Shown here one piece after another: positions 8,354 to 18,012 of a stretch of 64,000 nucleotides of DNA. Position numbers and translations under genes: made by a program. The stretch is from assembly GCA_037444625.1 (NCBI GenBank), contig JBBIMA010000014.1, positions 8,163 to 72,162 on the forward strand, read 5' to 3'. The notes beneath the pieces were generated by a model, which worked only from the letters and a program-made list of their open reading frames with translations, was not told the origin of the DNA and did not search any database. Each line of letters begins with the position of its first letter. The first letter of the stretch is position 1. This DNA is from DTHT01 sp037444625 (GTDB lineage: Bacteria; Acidobacteriota; Terriglobia; Bryobacterales; Bryobacteraceae).

Positions 8354-9075
8354 TCCTCAGCGACATTCACGGCAACTGGGAGGCTCTGGAGGCGGTTTTG
8401 CGGGAAGCCGAAGGCGAGTGGGAACGGGCGGTCTGCTGCGGGGACCTGGTGGGTTACGGCGCGGACCCCAATCGGGTAGTCGAGTGGGTGCGGCAGCACG
8501 TCGCGGCCGTGGTGCGCGGCAATCACGACAAAGCCTGTGCGGGCCTGGAGGATCTGGCGTGGTTCAATCCGGCGGCGCGCGAGGCCGCCCAGTGGACGGC
8601 CGCAGAGCTGACCCCGGAGAACGAGCGCTACCTGCGGCGGCTGCCTGCGGGTCCGCTGGAGGTGGGTGACTTCGAGATTCTTCACGGCTCGCCGCTGGAC
8701 GAAGACGAGTACTTGATGGCGGCTGCTCCCGAGCTGGCCGCCCACCTGGGCGCTCGGTTGTCGTTCTTCGGCCACACGCACTGGCAGGGCGGGTTTGCCT
8801 TTTACCGGCGCGGAGTGAAGCGGTTGCGGGCGGTTCCGGCGGGCGTGCGGGCGGTGCCCGTAAGGCTGGAGGCCGAGTGTTTTTATCTGATCAACCCGGG
8901 CTCGGTGGGACAGCCGCGGGACGGCGACCCGCGGGCGGCCTACGCGCTCTATGACGACGGCGGGCGGGCGGTCGAGCTACGGCGGACTCCATACAGGGTT
9001 TCTACAGCGCAAGCCAAGATTCGGCGGGCGGGCCTGCCTGCGATTCTGGCCGACCGGCTGGCCGAAGGGGTCTGA
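8341..9075 (+). CDS. Cytoplasmic metallophosphoesterase
   Basis: This 244-residue calcineurin-like phosphoesterase has no signal peptide. Metal-binding motifs are in order: LSDIHGNWEAL, CCGDLVGYGADP, VRGNHD, ILHGSP and FFGHTHWQGGF, followed by NPGSVGQPRDGDPRA. That last motif is typical of the YfcE/ApaH-like phosphodiesterase branch. It may hydrolyse phosphodiesters or nucleotides; the substrate is not predictable. It overlaps the upstream membrane phosphoesterase by 13 nt. Confidence 0.87.
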   Translation: MRYLILSDIHGNWEALEAVLREAEGEWERAVCCGDLVGYGADPNRVVEWVRQHVAAVVRGNHDKACAGLEDLAWFNPAAREAAQWTAAELTPENERYLRRLPAGPLEVGDFEILHGSPLDEDEYLMAAAPELAAHLGARLSFFGHTHWQGGFAFYRRGVKRLRAVPAGVRAVPVRLEAECFYLINPGSVGQPRDGDPRAAYALYDDGGRAVELRRTPYRVSTAQAKIRRAGLPAILADRLAEGV

Positions 9076-9133
9076 AAAAGGGGCCCGCCGGGGTAGCCGG
9101 GAGCGAATTTCAGGGCTTTTGCCCGAAAAATCC

Positions 9134-9163
9134 TTGTCGGTTCCTGGGTGGAGGTGGTATGCT
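9134..9163 (+). promoter_or_regulatory. Candidate sigma-70 promoter
   Basis: TTGTCG (9134-9139) and TATGCT (9158-9163) are separated by 18 bp and lie 29 nt before the ATG of the following membrane protein. The position argues against a start further upstream at 9148. Confidence 0.45.
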
Positions 9164-9192
9164 CGATCTGGGGCCGCAGGTCTAGGCGTCCT

Positions 9193-9684
9193 ATGACCGC
9201 GGGTTCCGGGCGGGACCCTCAAATGTGGGCTGAGCTGCTAGTGGCGGTGCTGGCGATGGCGCTGTTCGCCTACTGGTTCCGGCGCAACTGTCTGGCGGCC
9301 CTGAAATCGCAGGCCATTCGCGAGCAAGCGCGGCGAGTGGCGGAGGCCAACCATCTGAGCTTCTTCGAAGTGCGCCGGCGGCTGGAGGTGGCCGCCGAGC
9401 CGGACGGCTTCGACAGCATGGGGCGCGCCCTGGTGCAAGACTACCGGATTCTGAGTTTCCTGCTGCGCCATACGGGCGGGACCGAACAGCCCCGGCGGGG
9501 GCTGATGACCCGGATGCTCATGCTGGATTTCCGGCTGATGCAGCTTTGGTTTGGTCTGACGCACCGCTGGTGGCGGCGTGAGGCCCGGCGCGCCTTGCAG
9601 GAGATGTCGAGCATTCTGGGGCATCTGGCGGATTCGATGGGGCGGAGGCCGGCGCCGGCGCGCTCGGGGGGCTCCGGAGTTTGA
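9193..9684 (+). CDS. Small single-pass membrane protein of unknown function
   Basis: With the ATG at 9193 this encodes 163 residues. A hydrophobic helix near the N terminus (MWAELLVAVLAMALFAYWF) is followed by basic residues, so the C-terminal part is probably cytoplasmic. That part is rich in Arg and Trp helices (VRRRLEV, LMQLWFGLTHRWWRREARRA). I recognise no domain. The alternative start at 9223 begins directly at the membrane helix. It is followed by the MoxR operon in the same direction after about 120 nt. Confidence 0.6.
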   Translation: MTAGSGRDPQMWAELLVAVLAMALFAYWFRRNCLAALKSQAIREQARRVAEANHLSFFEVRRRLEVAAEPDGFDSMGRALVQDYRILSFLLRHTGGTEQPRRGLMTRMLMLDFRLMQLWFGLTHRWWRREARRALQEMSSILGHLADSMGRRPAPARSGGSGV

Positions 9685-9802
9685 GTTCAGAAGTCGCTGC
9701 GCCGCCATAGGCGGCTATCCTCGCAAAGGGGCCGGGGCGCGGCTCAGGCGCCCCGGCCCGCCCCTGCCGAAGCGGTTCGAACGTATCGCTTACAATGGGA
9801 GT

Positions 9803-10801
9803 GTGACGCGGGCAGAGGTCAGGCTGGAGGAGGCGGTCGCACGTCTGGATCGCGTCCGGCAGGAGATCGGCAAGGTTATCGTGGGCCAGCAGGATGTGGT
9901 CGAGGGAGTGTTGATCTGCCTGCTGGCCGGCGGGCATGTGCTGTTGGAAGGGGTCCCGGGGCTGGGCAAGACCACGCTGCTGCGCACTCTGGCCCGGGCC
10001 TTGAATCTGAAGTACTCCCGCATTCAGTTCACGCCCGACCTCATGCCGGCCGACATCGTGGGCAGCATGATCCTGGAGACCGGCGAGCACGGCGCCAAGA
10101 CGCTGCGCTTCCAGCCCGGCCCCATTTTCGCCCACCTGGTGCTGGCGGACGAAATCAACCGGGCCACGCCCAAGACGCAATCGGCCCTGTTGGAGGCCAT
10201 GCAGGAGCGGACCGTCACCAGCGGCAACACCACCCATCCGCTGGAGGCGCCCTTCCTGGTGATGGCCACGCAGAACCCCATCGAGATGGAAGGCACCTAC
10301 CCGCTGCCGGAGGCGCAACTGGATCGTTTCCTGATGAAGATCCTGGTGAACTATCCTTCCCGGAGCGAGCTGGCCATGATCGTCGAGCGGACGATCCAGA
10401 CCGAGGAGCCCGCGGTCGAACCGGTGATGGACCGGCGGGCGATCCTCGAAGTACGCTCGGTTTGCCGGGAGGTGCTGGCGGCGCCCCACGTGCAGGAGTT
10501 CGCCGTGGATCTGGTGCTGAGCACTCAGCCCGCCCACCCGCAGGCGCATCCCATGGCCCAGCGCTACATTCGCTACGGCAGCTCTCCCCGGGGAGCGCAG
10601 GCGCTGGTGGAGTGCGGGCGCGTGCTGGCGCTGATGCGCGGCCGCTTTCATTTGAGTGCGGACGACGTGCTGGCGGTGGCGCCCGCGGTGTTGCGGCATC
10701 GCATCATCTTGAACTTCGACGCTCACGCCGACGGGCAAACCGCGGACGGCATCCTGGAGGAGATCCTCCGCAGCCAGGCGGCGCGGGCGCCGGCGGCTTG
10801 A
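9803..10801 (+). CDS. MoxR-family AAA+ ATPase
   Basis: This is a 332-residue MoxR ATPase. VGQQDVVEGVLICLLAGGHV precedes Walker A (EGVPGLGKTTLLR), followed by ADEINRATPKTQSALLEAMQ with Walker B and the MoxR sensor region, then TQNPIEMEGTYPLPEAQLDR, and a C-terminal lid. MoxR proteins act as chaperones that work with VWA-domain partners. Here the next three genes encode a DUF58 and two VWA proteins, the usual pairing. I start at the GTG at 9803 because the frame upstream does not match the family. A TACAAT element ends 6 nt before it, so the transcript may be almost leaderless. Confidence 0.93.
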   Translation: MTRAEVRLEEAVARLDRVRQEIGKVIVGQQDVVEGVLICLLAGGHVLLEGVPGLGKTTLLRTLARALNLKYSRIQFTPDLMPADIVGSMILETGEHGAKTLRFQPGPIFAHLVLADEINRATPKTQSALLEAMQERTVTSGNTTHPLEAPFLVMATQNPIEMEGTYPLPEAQLDRFLMKILVNYPSRSELAMIVERTIQTEEPAVEPVMDRRAILEVRSVCREVLAAPHVQEFAVDLVLSTQPAHPQAHPMAQRYIRYGSSPRGAQALVECGRVLALMRGRFHLSADDVLAVAPAVLRHRIILNFDAHADGQTADGILEEILRSQAARAPAA

Positions 10802-10820
10802 GCGAGGCCGGGGCGGGCCG

Positions 10821-11705
10821 ATGTCCGAGCAGCCCTTGGTAGACCAGAAGTTTCTGGAGAAACTCGAGCGGCTGGCGCTGCGCTGGCAGCGATCGTTTCC
10901 CGGTCTGGTGGGCGGCCACAATCCCTCGCGCTATCCCGGCTTCGGGTTGGAGTTTCTGGATCACCGGCATTTCCACTACGGCGACGACTTGCGGGCGGTG
11001 AACTGGCGCGCCTACCTGCGCTTCGAGAAACTATTCCTGAAGATCTTCCGGTTGGAGCCGCACACCCCGGTGCGCCTGCTGCTGGACGCCAGCGCCTCGA
11101 TGGCCACCGGAGGGCGGCCCAAGTTCGATTACGCGCGCACGCTGGCGGCCGCGCTGTGTTACGTGGGCCTGGTCCGGCTGGAGACCATTCTGCTGCTGCC
11201 CTTCCGCGCCGGTCTGGAGGGCAGTTGCCGCTGCGCCGGAGGGCGGCACCGGTTCGCGCCGGTGGCCGAATTCCTCGCTCAGTTGCGGCCCGAGGGGCGA
11301 ACCGATTATCTGGAGACGGTCCGCCAGTTCGTCTCACGCTATGTGGATCGCGGCCTGGCCATCGTCATCTCGGACTTCCTCGACGAGCAGCCGTGCGAGA
11401 AAGCCTTGCAGCACCTGGCCGATTTCGGGCACGAGCTGATGCTGATCCAGGTATGGGCCGAGGAAGACCGGCAGCCCCCCTGGGAGGGGCGGCTGGAGCT
11501 GATTGACGCCGAGACGGGAGGGCGCCTGGAGCTGGACTTCGATCGCGAGGCGCGGGAGCGTTACACGGCCGCCTTCGACGCCCACAGCCGGAGCCTGCGC
11601 CGCCTGGCGCTGGGCAACGGCGGGCGCTACGTCGGCCTGTCCACGGACGTCGAGGTCGAGGACGCCATTTTCGGGCCGCTGGCCCGGATGGTGGGTTGCG
11701 AGTGA
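10821..11705 (+). CDS. DUF58 (VWA-like) protein of the MoxR operon
   Basis: This is a 294-residue DUF58 protein. Its signature YPGFGLEFLDHRHFHYGDDL is followed by RAVNWRAYLRFEKLFLKIF, and then a VWA-like fold with LLLDASASMATGG (MIDAS-type DxSxS). DUF58 proteins regularly follow MoxR ATPases and are thought to be their partners in assembling or regulating membrane or cofactor systems. The stop TGA shares one base with the ATG of the next gene. Confidence 0.92.
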   Translation: MSEQPLVDQKFLEKLERLALRWQRSFPGLVGGHNPSRYPGFGLEFLDHRHFHYGDDLRAVNWRAYLRFEKLFLKIFRLEPHTPVRLLLDASASMATGGRPKFDYARTLAAALCYVGLVRLETILLLPFRAGLEGSCRCAGGRHRFAPVAEFLAQLRPEGRTDYLETVRQFVSRYVDRGLAIVISDFLDEQPCEKALQHLADFGHELMLIQVWAEEDRQPPWEGRLELIDAETGGRLELDFDREARERYTAAFDAHSRSLRRLALGNGGRYVGLSTDVEVEDAIFGPLARMVGCE

Positions 11706-13633
11706 TGTTTTTCTTGAGCCTGACGCCGGGCCAGTTTCTGGGGTTGCTGGCGGGCGGCGCGGCGCTGGTGCTCGCCCTGTACCTGCTGGATCGCTCCCGG
11801 CGCCGGCAGGTGGTGGCAACGCTGCGGTTCTGGACGGCGGCCCGAGAGGCCCCGCGGACGCAGCGGCGGCGGCGCATCCAGCAGTGGCCGTCGCTGCTGC
11901 TGCAACTGGCCGGTCTGGGGTTGCTGCTGGCGGCGCTGGGCGGGCTGCATTGGGGAACCCGCGGACCGGCGGCGCGCGACCATGTGCTGATCCTGGAGAC
12001 CAGCGCCTGGATGGCGGCCCGGACCGGGCAGGGGACGCTGATGGAGCAGGCGCGCGCTCTGGCGCGGGCTTGCGTGCGGGCCTTGCCCGCGCGGGATCGC
12101 GTGATGTTGGTCCGGGCGGACGCACTGGCCACTCCCGCAACCGCCTTCGAGAGCGATCGGGCGACCCTGGAGCGCGCCATCGCGGAGTCCGCGCCCAGCG
12201 CCACGGCGCTGCGGCTCGGGCAGGCCCTGGCCTTCGCCGCCCGGGCCCAGCGTTTGCGGGGCGGCTCACCGGGTGAGATTCTCTTTGTGGGCTCGGGACG
12301 GGTCTCGGCAGAGGAGTCCGAGAACGCCTTTGCGCCGCCTGCGAACCTGCGGGTGATCACAGCCGGCGGCCCGCTGGAGAACTGCGGGCTGCGGCAGATC
12401 GGGTTGGAACGCTCACTGCGGGACCCGGGGCAGTGGAGCATTCTCGTGGTGGCGCGCAACTATGGGGCCGCGCCCCAGCGGCGCCGGATCCGGCTGGAGT
12501 TCGGCGGGGCGCCGGTGGGATCCGAGGAGCTTCGCCTGGCGCCGGGCGCCGAAGGGAGCGCTACGTTCAGGCTGCGCACGCAGGCGGCCGGCTGGTTGAC
12601 CGCGCGCCTGGAGGGCCGCGATGCACTGGCCGCCGACGACGAAGCAACGCTCGAGCTGCCCGCGTTGCGGCTGCTGCGCGTGCTGGTTTGGTCCGGCCGG
12701 CCGGAGCTGCTCCGCCCGTTGCTGGCCGCCAACCCGTGGGTGCGGGCCGAATATCGCTCGCCCGCAGGATACGAACCTGACGCGCCGGCCGACGTGGTGG
12801 TCCTGGACGGCTTCCGGCCGCCGGTCCCTCCCCGCAAGCCCGCCGTGTGGATCGAGCCGCCGGCGGCAGGCTCGCCCGTTCCGGTGGCGGGAAGGGCGCG
12901 CGCGGGCGAAGCGGTCGGGTGGCGGCCCGGTCATCCCATCACGGAGGGTTTGGGGGTGCGAGATCTGCGCTTGGAGGGGGCCGATGTGTACTCTCCGGGG
13001 GCGGGCGATGCGATCGTGGCCGAGGTCGAGGAAGGACCGGTAGTGGTCGCCCGTGCCGATCCGCCCAAGATGGTGGTCCTGGGCTTTCACCCCGGGCGCT
13101 CGCGCATGCGCTACGAGCTGGCCGCTCCGCTGCTGTTCGCCAACCTGCTGCGCTGGATTGAGCCGGAGGTCTTCCGGCGGTGGGAGGCGCATGCGCAAAG
13201 CGCGGGAAGCGTGAGCGTGGAGCTGGCTGGGGAAGCGCGGGGCCGGGTGCGGGTCGAGACTGAAGACGGCCGGGCCGTGCCCTTCACCCAGGGTGAGCGT
13301 GGAGTGCGGTTCTTCTGGGCGGAGCCGGGCCTGATCAGGGTGCTGACCGGGACGGGCGAGATGGTTTACTCGCTGAGCCTGCCGCAGGTGGCGGAAGCGC
13401 AGTGGACGCCGCCGGCGGCGGTGCGGCGCGGGCTGCCGCCCGGGGCGGTCACTGAACCTCGAGCGGCGGACTTGAGCCCGTGGCTTGCCTTGGGCGGCGG
13501 GGTGTGCGTCCTGGTGGAGTGGCTGCTTTATGGAGCCTCTCGGCTGAGGGCGGCCGGCCGGGGCGGGTTGATGGGGGGACGGCTCGGCCGGCTGCGCCGC
13601 GCGGCGATCAAAGTCGGGGGGCGGGGCCGATGA
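11705..13633 (+). CDS. BatA-like VWA membrane protein
   Basis: This is a 642-residue protein. Two hydrophobic segments lie in the first 85 residues (FLGLLAGGAALVLALYLLD and the following SLLLQLAGLGLLLAALGGL) with an RRRRIQQW loop between, the usual BatA N-terminal layout. A VWA-like region follows (HVLILETSAWMAARTGQGTL). The MIDAS Ser residues are partly altered (ETSAWM in place of DxSxSM), so metal binding may be weakened. A further hydrophobic segment sits near the C terminus (LALGGGVCVLVEWLLYGAS). It starts on the stop of DUF58 and overlaps the next gene by ATGA. Confidence 0.83.
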   Translation: MFFLSLTPGQFLGLLAGGAALVLALYLLDRSRRRQVVATLRFWTAAREAPRTQRRRRIQQWPSLLLQLAGLGLLLAALGGLHWGTRGPAARDHVLILETSAWMAARTGQGTLMEQARALARACVRALPARDRVMLVRADALATPATAFESDRATLERAIAESAPSATALRLGQALAFAARAQRLRGGSPGEILFVGSGRVSAEESENAFAPPANLRVITAGGPLENCGLRQIGLERSLRDPGQWSILVVARNYGAAPQRRRIRLEFGGAPVGSEELRLAPGAEGSATFRLRTQAAGWLTARLEGRDALAADDEATLELPALRLLRVLVWSGRPELLRPLLAANPWVRAEYRSPAGYEPDAPADVVVLDGFRPPVPPRKPAVWIEPPAAGSPVPVAGRARAGEAVGWRPGHPITEGLGVRDLRLEGADVYSPGAGDAIVAEVEEGPVVVARADPPKMVVLGFHPGRSRMRYELAAPLLFANLLRWIEPEVFRRWEAHAQSAGSVSVELAGEARGRVRVETEDGRAVPFTQGERGVRFFWAEPGLIRVLTGTGEMVYSLSLPQVAEAQWTPPAAVRRGLPPGAVTEPRAADLSPWLALGGGVCVLVEWLLYGASRLRAAGRGGLMGGRLGRLRRAAIKVGGRGR

Positions 13634-16134
13634 CGTTCGAGCGGGCGTGGGTGTTGGCGCTGGCCTGGCTGCCTGCGGGTTGGGCGGTATGGGCCTGGCG
13701 CGGGAGCACCCGCCGCGGGGCTTTATCGCTGAAGGCGGCGGCGCTGACGGCGATTCTGCTGGCCCTCGCCGGCCCGCAACTGACCCTGCTGTCTTCCCGA
13801 GTGGCGGTGGTGGCGCTGGTGGACACTTCGGCCAGCGTTTCGCCGGAGGATTTGGACCGGGCCTCGGAGATGACCGCCCGCCTGGCGAGCGTGCGCGGCC
13901 GGCATTGGCTGCGCGTCGTGCCCTTCGCCCGGGCCGTCCGGCCCCTGGAGGCCGAGGAGACCGGCAAGGCAGGCAAGTTGCGCCCCACGGCGGGCGAGGC
14001 GGGGCGGGCGACCAATCTGGAGGCGGCGATCCGGGAGGGCCTGGCGCAGTTGCCGGCGGGCATGTCGCCGCGCCTGGTGCTGATCTCCGACGGGCGGGAG
14101 AATGCGGGCAGCGCGGCGCGGGCGGCCTGGCAGGCGCGCGAGCTGGGCGTGCCGATTGATGCCTTCGCCCTGGCGGGCCGGCGGCGACCGGATCTGCGGC
14201 TGGAGACGGTGCGGCTGCCTTCCTATGCCTTCACGGGGGAGCGGTTCCCGGTGGAGGTGACGGTGAGGGCGCCGCGCAGCGCGGAAGCGGAAATCGAAAT
14301 CGGCGCGGGCGGCAAGACGCTGGCCGTGAACCGCGTGAGGCTGGAGGCGGGTTCCAATTTGCTGCGCGTGCATGCCCGGCTGACTACCGCCGGGGCGGTG
14401 GATCTGAGCGGCGTGATTCGCGCCGGGGAGCTGGGCGAGGCGGGGTTCGCCCGGGCGGTCACAGTGAGGCGTCCCAGGGTGTTGCTGGTCTCCAAGGACC
14501 CGCCGGGATCGGAGAAGCATTTGGTCGGGGTCTTGGAGGCCGCGCAGTTTGAAGTCGTGCGCAGCGCCGCGGGAACTCCGGCCAGGCTGACGGATTACCA
14601 GGTGGTGGCGCTGAACAACTGGGATCTGGAAGCCATCCCGCCGGCAGGCAAAGAAGCGCTGGAGGAGTTCGTCAAGGGCGGCGGGGGCCTGCTGGTGATC
14701 GGGGGCGAGAACAACGTGTATGTGGACAAGAAGGGGATCGAGGATCCGCTGGAGCGCGCCCTGCCCGCCCGCCTGGCCCCGCCGCGCACGCCTGAGGGCA
14801 CGGCGGCGGTGCTGGTTCTGGACAAGTCTTCTTCGATGGAGGGCCGCAAGATCGAGCTGGCGCGACTGGCGGCGGTCGGCGTGGTGGACCACCTGCGGCC
14901 GATTGACCTGATCGGCATACTGATCTTCGACAATTCCTTCCACTGGGTGGTGCCTATTCGCAAGGCCGAAGACCGCAACCTGCTGAAGCGGCTGATCGCG
15001 GGCGTGATGGCGGACGGCGGCACGCAGATCGCACCCGCGCTGTCGGAGGCCTACCGGCGGATCCTTCCCGTGCGCGCCCTTTACAAGCACATCGTGCTGT
15101 TGACCGACGGCATCTCGGAGGAAGGCGACAGCCTTTCGCTGGCGCGGGAGGCGGCGGTCAATCGCGTGACGATCTCCACGGTAGGACTGGGACAGGACGT
15201 CAACCGGGCCTACTTGGAGAAGGTGGCGCTGCTGGCGCGGGGCAAGGCGTACTTCATGGCCGACCCGTCGGGATTGGAGCAGATCCTGATCCGGGACGTC
15301 ATGGAGCACACCGGGACGACGGTGGTGGAGAAGCCGTTCCGCCCGCTGGTGGCGAAGAGGACCGAGGTCCTGGAGGGAGTGGCTTGGGAGTCGGCCCCGC
15401 CCCTGGCCGGCTACGTGCGATTCATCGCCCGGCCGACGGCCGATTTGCTGCTCAAGGCGGACGAGCGGGACCCGTTGCTGGCGCGCTGGCAGTACGGCCT
15501 GGGGCGGGCCGCGGTCTTCACCTCCGACGCCAAGAGCCGTTGGGCGGCGGGCTGGATCGGTTGGGAGGGTTTCGACAAGTTCTGGACGAACCTGTTTCGC
15601 GATCTGCTGCCTCGGGCGCAGGGCGGGCGCGCCGTGCTCACTTACAATGCGGCCAACGACGAGTTAGTCATCGAGTACCGCCTGGGGCGGGAAGTCGAGG
15701 AGCCCGAAGCGCCGCCTGATATTTTTCTCTTCGGCCCGGATGATTTCCGCCGCCCGGTCAAGATCCGGAAGGCGGCCGCGGGTACCTATCGCGCGGCCGT
15801 GCCGCTCGGGCGGCGGCGCGGCCTGTTCCGTGCCCGGCCGCTGGAGGAGTCGCAAGCCTTCCCGGAGACCGGGGTGTACCTGGAGGACGAAGAGTTGAGC
15901 GAGTACGGGAACAATCCGGAGTTACTGCGGCAGGTGGCGGAATTCACGGGCGGCCGCTTCGAGCCGCCCTTGCGGGCGGTCTTCCAGCCCGGCGGCAGAG
16001 CGAGGGTCGCGACCTGGCGGCTGTGGCCCTTCCTGCTGGCGCTGGCTCTGGGGCTGAACCTGACGGAGCTGGTGCTGCGCAAGTGGCCTGGGGTGGCGGA
16101 AGCCCTGAGGCTGCGCCGGGCGGCCAGGGCGTAG
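13630..16134 (+). CDS. Large VWA-domain membrane protein with GATase1-like domain
   Basis: This is an 834-residue protein with two N-terminal membrane segments, then a first VWA-like domain (VALVDTSASVSPEDLDRAS). A glutamine-amidotransferase-like domain follows (FVKGGGGLLVIGGENNVYV) without an evident catalytic triad. A second VWA domain has an intact MIDAS (VLDKSSSMEGRK), and a C-terminal membrane helix with basic tail ends the protein. Such proteins close MoxR/Bat-type operons and are likely anchored in the inner membrane with the VWA domains in the periplasm. The ATG overlaps the previous stop by 4 nt, so the four genes form one unit. The function of the whole complex is unknown. Confidence 0.85.
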   Translation: MTFERAWVLALAWLPAGWAVWAWRGSTRRGALSLKAAALTAILLALAGPQLTLLSSRVAVVALVDTSASVSPEDLDRASEMTARLASVRGRHWLRVVPFARAVRPLEAEETGKAGKLRPTAGEAGRATNLEAAIREGLAQLPAGMSPRLVLISDGRENAGSAARAAWQARELGVPIDAFALAGRRRPDLRLETVRLPSYAFTGERFPVEVTVRAPRSAEAEIEIGAGGKTLAVNRVRLEAGSNLLRVHARLTTAGAVDLSGVIRAGELGEAGFARAVTVRRPRVLLVSKDPPGSEKHLVGVLEAAQFEVVRSAAGTPARLTDYQVVALNNWDLEAIPPAGKEALEEFVKGGGGLLVIGGENNVYVDKKGIEDPLERALPARLAPPRTPEGTAAVLVLDKSSSMEGRKIELARLAAVGVVDHLRPIDLIGILIFDNSFHWVVPIRKAEDRNLLKRLIAGVMADGGTQIAPALSEAYRRILPVRALYKHIVLLTDGISEEGDSLSLAREAAVNRVTISTVGLGQDVNRAYLEKVALLARGKAYFMADPSGLEQILIRDVMEHTGTTVVEKPFRPLVAKRTEVLEGVAWESAPPLAGYVRFIARPTADLLLKADERDPLLARWQYGLGRAAVFTSDAKSRWAAGWIGWEGFDKFWTNLFRDLLPRAQGGRAVLTYNAANDELVIEYRLGREVEEPEAPPDIFLFGPDDFRRPVKIRKAAAGTYRAAVPLGRRRGLFRARPLEESQAFPETGVYLEDEELSEYGNNPELLRQVAEFTGGRFEPPLRAVFQPGGRARVATWRLWPFLLALALGLNLTELVLRKWPGVAEALRLRRAARA

Positions 16135-16167
16135 AGCGGCGGTCTTCGGCGGCCGGAAAAGGGGGAT

Positions 16168-18012
16168 ATGGCGATCTTGGCGCGGGAGCGGGTCGGATGC
16201 CGGATCCGGGCGATTGCGGCCCTGGTATGGCTGGCCGCCGGATGGTGTTGGGGGGCCGGGCGGGAGGCCACGGTGGCCGGTGAGGTCACGGTCCCTTACC
16301 CCACGCTGACCCATCTGGCGGTGGAGTGGAAGATCGAGGGCGACGAGAACCTGAACGGGGTGGTCCGGGTGCACTACCGCAAGATGGGGGAGGAGGCGTG
16401 GCGCGAGGCCCTGCCGTTGCGGCGGGTGCCGGCGGGGGAGAGTCGGGGGACGACGCCGGTGTTTCGCTGGGAGAACAAGCACTCGGGTTCGATTTTCGGG
16501 CTGCAACCCGGGGCGTGGTACGAAATCCGCCTGCGGCTGACGGATCCCGACGGGGGCGAGGAAGAGCGCATCGTGCGGGCGCGTACGCGGCCGGTGCCGC
16601 GTGCGCCGGCGGAGGCGCCCGTGCGGCGCGTGGGGCCGGGAGAATTGGATCAGGCGGATCCCGGGGAGATCCTGGTACTGGAGCCGGGCGATTACGGGCG
16701 GTTCGTGGCGCGGCGGGACGGCGAGCCGGGGCGGCCGATCGTCTATCGCTCGGAGGACGGCCAGGCGGTCTTCGAATCCGTGTCGCTCAACGGGCGCAAG
16801 CATGTTTACTTGGAGGGCCTCACCATTCGTTCGAGCGGCACGGCGGTGACTCTGAACGGTTCGGAAGACTGCGTCGTGCGGCGCTGCCGGATTCGAGGGG
16901 TCTACGGAATCCGGGCCTCCTCGCCGCCGGGCGCCAGGAACGCTTATATCGCGGACAACGTCATCGAGGGGACGACCCCCTGGAGGAACGCCGCCATGGG
17001 TGCGAACGGGGAGAACATCGGGGAGGGCATCCAAGTCACCGGTCCCGGGAACGTGATCGCCTACAACCGGGTGAGCGGCTTCCGGGACGCCATTTCCCTG
17101 ATGGAGGACACCGGGGCCCACGAGCAGTTCAGCATTGACATATACGGCAATGACATTTCGATCGGAGCGGACGACGGCATCGAGGCCGATTTCTGCTTCC
17201 ATAACTGCCGCATCCTGCGCAACCGGCTGACCAATTGCTTCACCGGCTTGAGTTCGCAACCCGGTTTGGGCGGTCCGACTTACTTCATACGTAACGTGAT
17301 GTATAACCTTACTTACGTTCCGTACAAGCTGCATCGCTTCAGCCGGGGGGACGTCATCCTGCACAACACGACGGTGAAAGTGGGCGACGGCATGGCCTGC
17401 TTCAGCTCGCAGCCTTTCGATTTCGCTTACTTCCGCAACAACCTGTCCATCGGGGGTCCCCCGGGGGAGGAACGTTACGGCGGCTACAGCGCGGGCTCCG
17501 GTCGGGCGGCCAATCTGGCCAATCCGGGGCCGCATTGCGACTTCGATTACGACGCCGTGGGCACGCTGGCGACGCCCTTTCGGGCCCGCATCGGGCGGCT
17601 GGATTTTTTCGAGGTCGAGCGCCACGGCCTGAAGGTGCAATTCGACGAGGTCTTCGAGAATGTCGAGTTTCCGCTGCCTGCCGTCCCGGAGCGCGAGCCG
17701 GCGGACCTGCGGCCGCGGCCGGGCTCGGCGGTGGTGGACGCCGCCCTGCCGCTGCCCAACGTCAGCGAGGGGTTTTGCGGGGAGGGGCCCGACATAGGAG
17801 CTTACGAGGCAGGTCAGCCCCTGCCGCACTACGGACCGCGGCCCGAGGGAATAGACGAAGAGAGCGAGGGCGAAAGCCCGGCCTGTGCTAGAATACCGCC
17901 CGATGAAAAGCCCACTATTTTGCGGAATCCTGCTGTGGAGCGCCGTCGGTCTGCCGGCTGCGGAGGTGAGCGTCTGGGTTGCACCCAGCGTTTACAAGGT
18001 CCGGCCCGATGA
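16168..18012 (+). CDS. Secreted right-handed beta-helix protein with N-terminal Fn3-like domain
   Basis: This 614-residue protein has a signal peptide (AIAALVWLAAGWCWGAGREA). A fibronectin-III-like domain follows (about 40-145), then parallel beta-helix repeats (NAYIADNVIEG, VIAYNRVSGF, DIYGNDISIG, CRILRNRLTN, YFIRNVMYNL). Such proteins are often polysaccharide lyases or surface carbohydrate-binding proteins; no catalytic motif is evident. The C-terminal section ending ...PDIGAYEAGQPLPHYGPRPE is typical of the end of the domain. The remaining 50 or so residues are Arg/Pro-rich and overlap the next gene by 110 nt out of frame, so the true end may be near 17890, with a lost stop or a sequencing error. 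Confidence 0.8.
   Translation: MAILARERVGCRIRAIAALVWLAAGWCWGAGREATVAGEVTVPYPTLTHLAVEWKIEGDENLNGVVRVHYRKMGEEAWREALPLRRVPAGESRGTTPVFRWENKHSGSIFGLQPGAWYEIRLRLTDPDGGEEERIVRARTRPVPRAPAEAPVRRVGPGELDQADPGEILVLEPGDYGRFVARRDGEPGRPIVYRSEDGQAVFESVSLNGRKHVYLEGLTIRSSGTAVTLNGSEDCVVRRCRIRGVYGIRASSPPGARNAYIADNVIEGTTPWRNAAMGANGENIGEGIQVTGPGNVIAYNRVSGFRDAISLMEDTGAHEQFSIDIYGNDISIGADDGIEADFCFHNCRILRNRLTNCFTGLSSQPGLGGPTYFIRNVMYNLTYVPYKLHRFSRGDVILHNTTVKVGDGMACFSSQPFDFAYFRNNLSIGGPPGEERYGGYSAGSGRAANLANPGPHCDFDYDAVGTLATPFRARIGRLDFFEVERHGLKVQFDEVFENVEFPLPAVPEREPADLRPRPGSAVVDAALPLPNVSEGFCGEGPDIGAYEAGQPLPHYGPRPEGIDEESEGESPACARIPPDEKPTILRNPAVERRRSAGCGGERLGCTQRLQGPAR

Noticed and set aside
15922..17829. 635-residue minus-strand frame
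   Set aside because: It is antisense to the second VWA protein and the beta-helix gene; those have signal peptides and clear domains.
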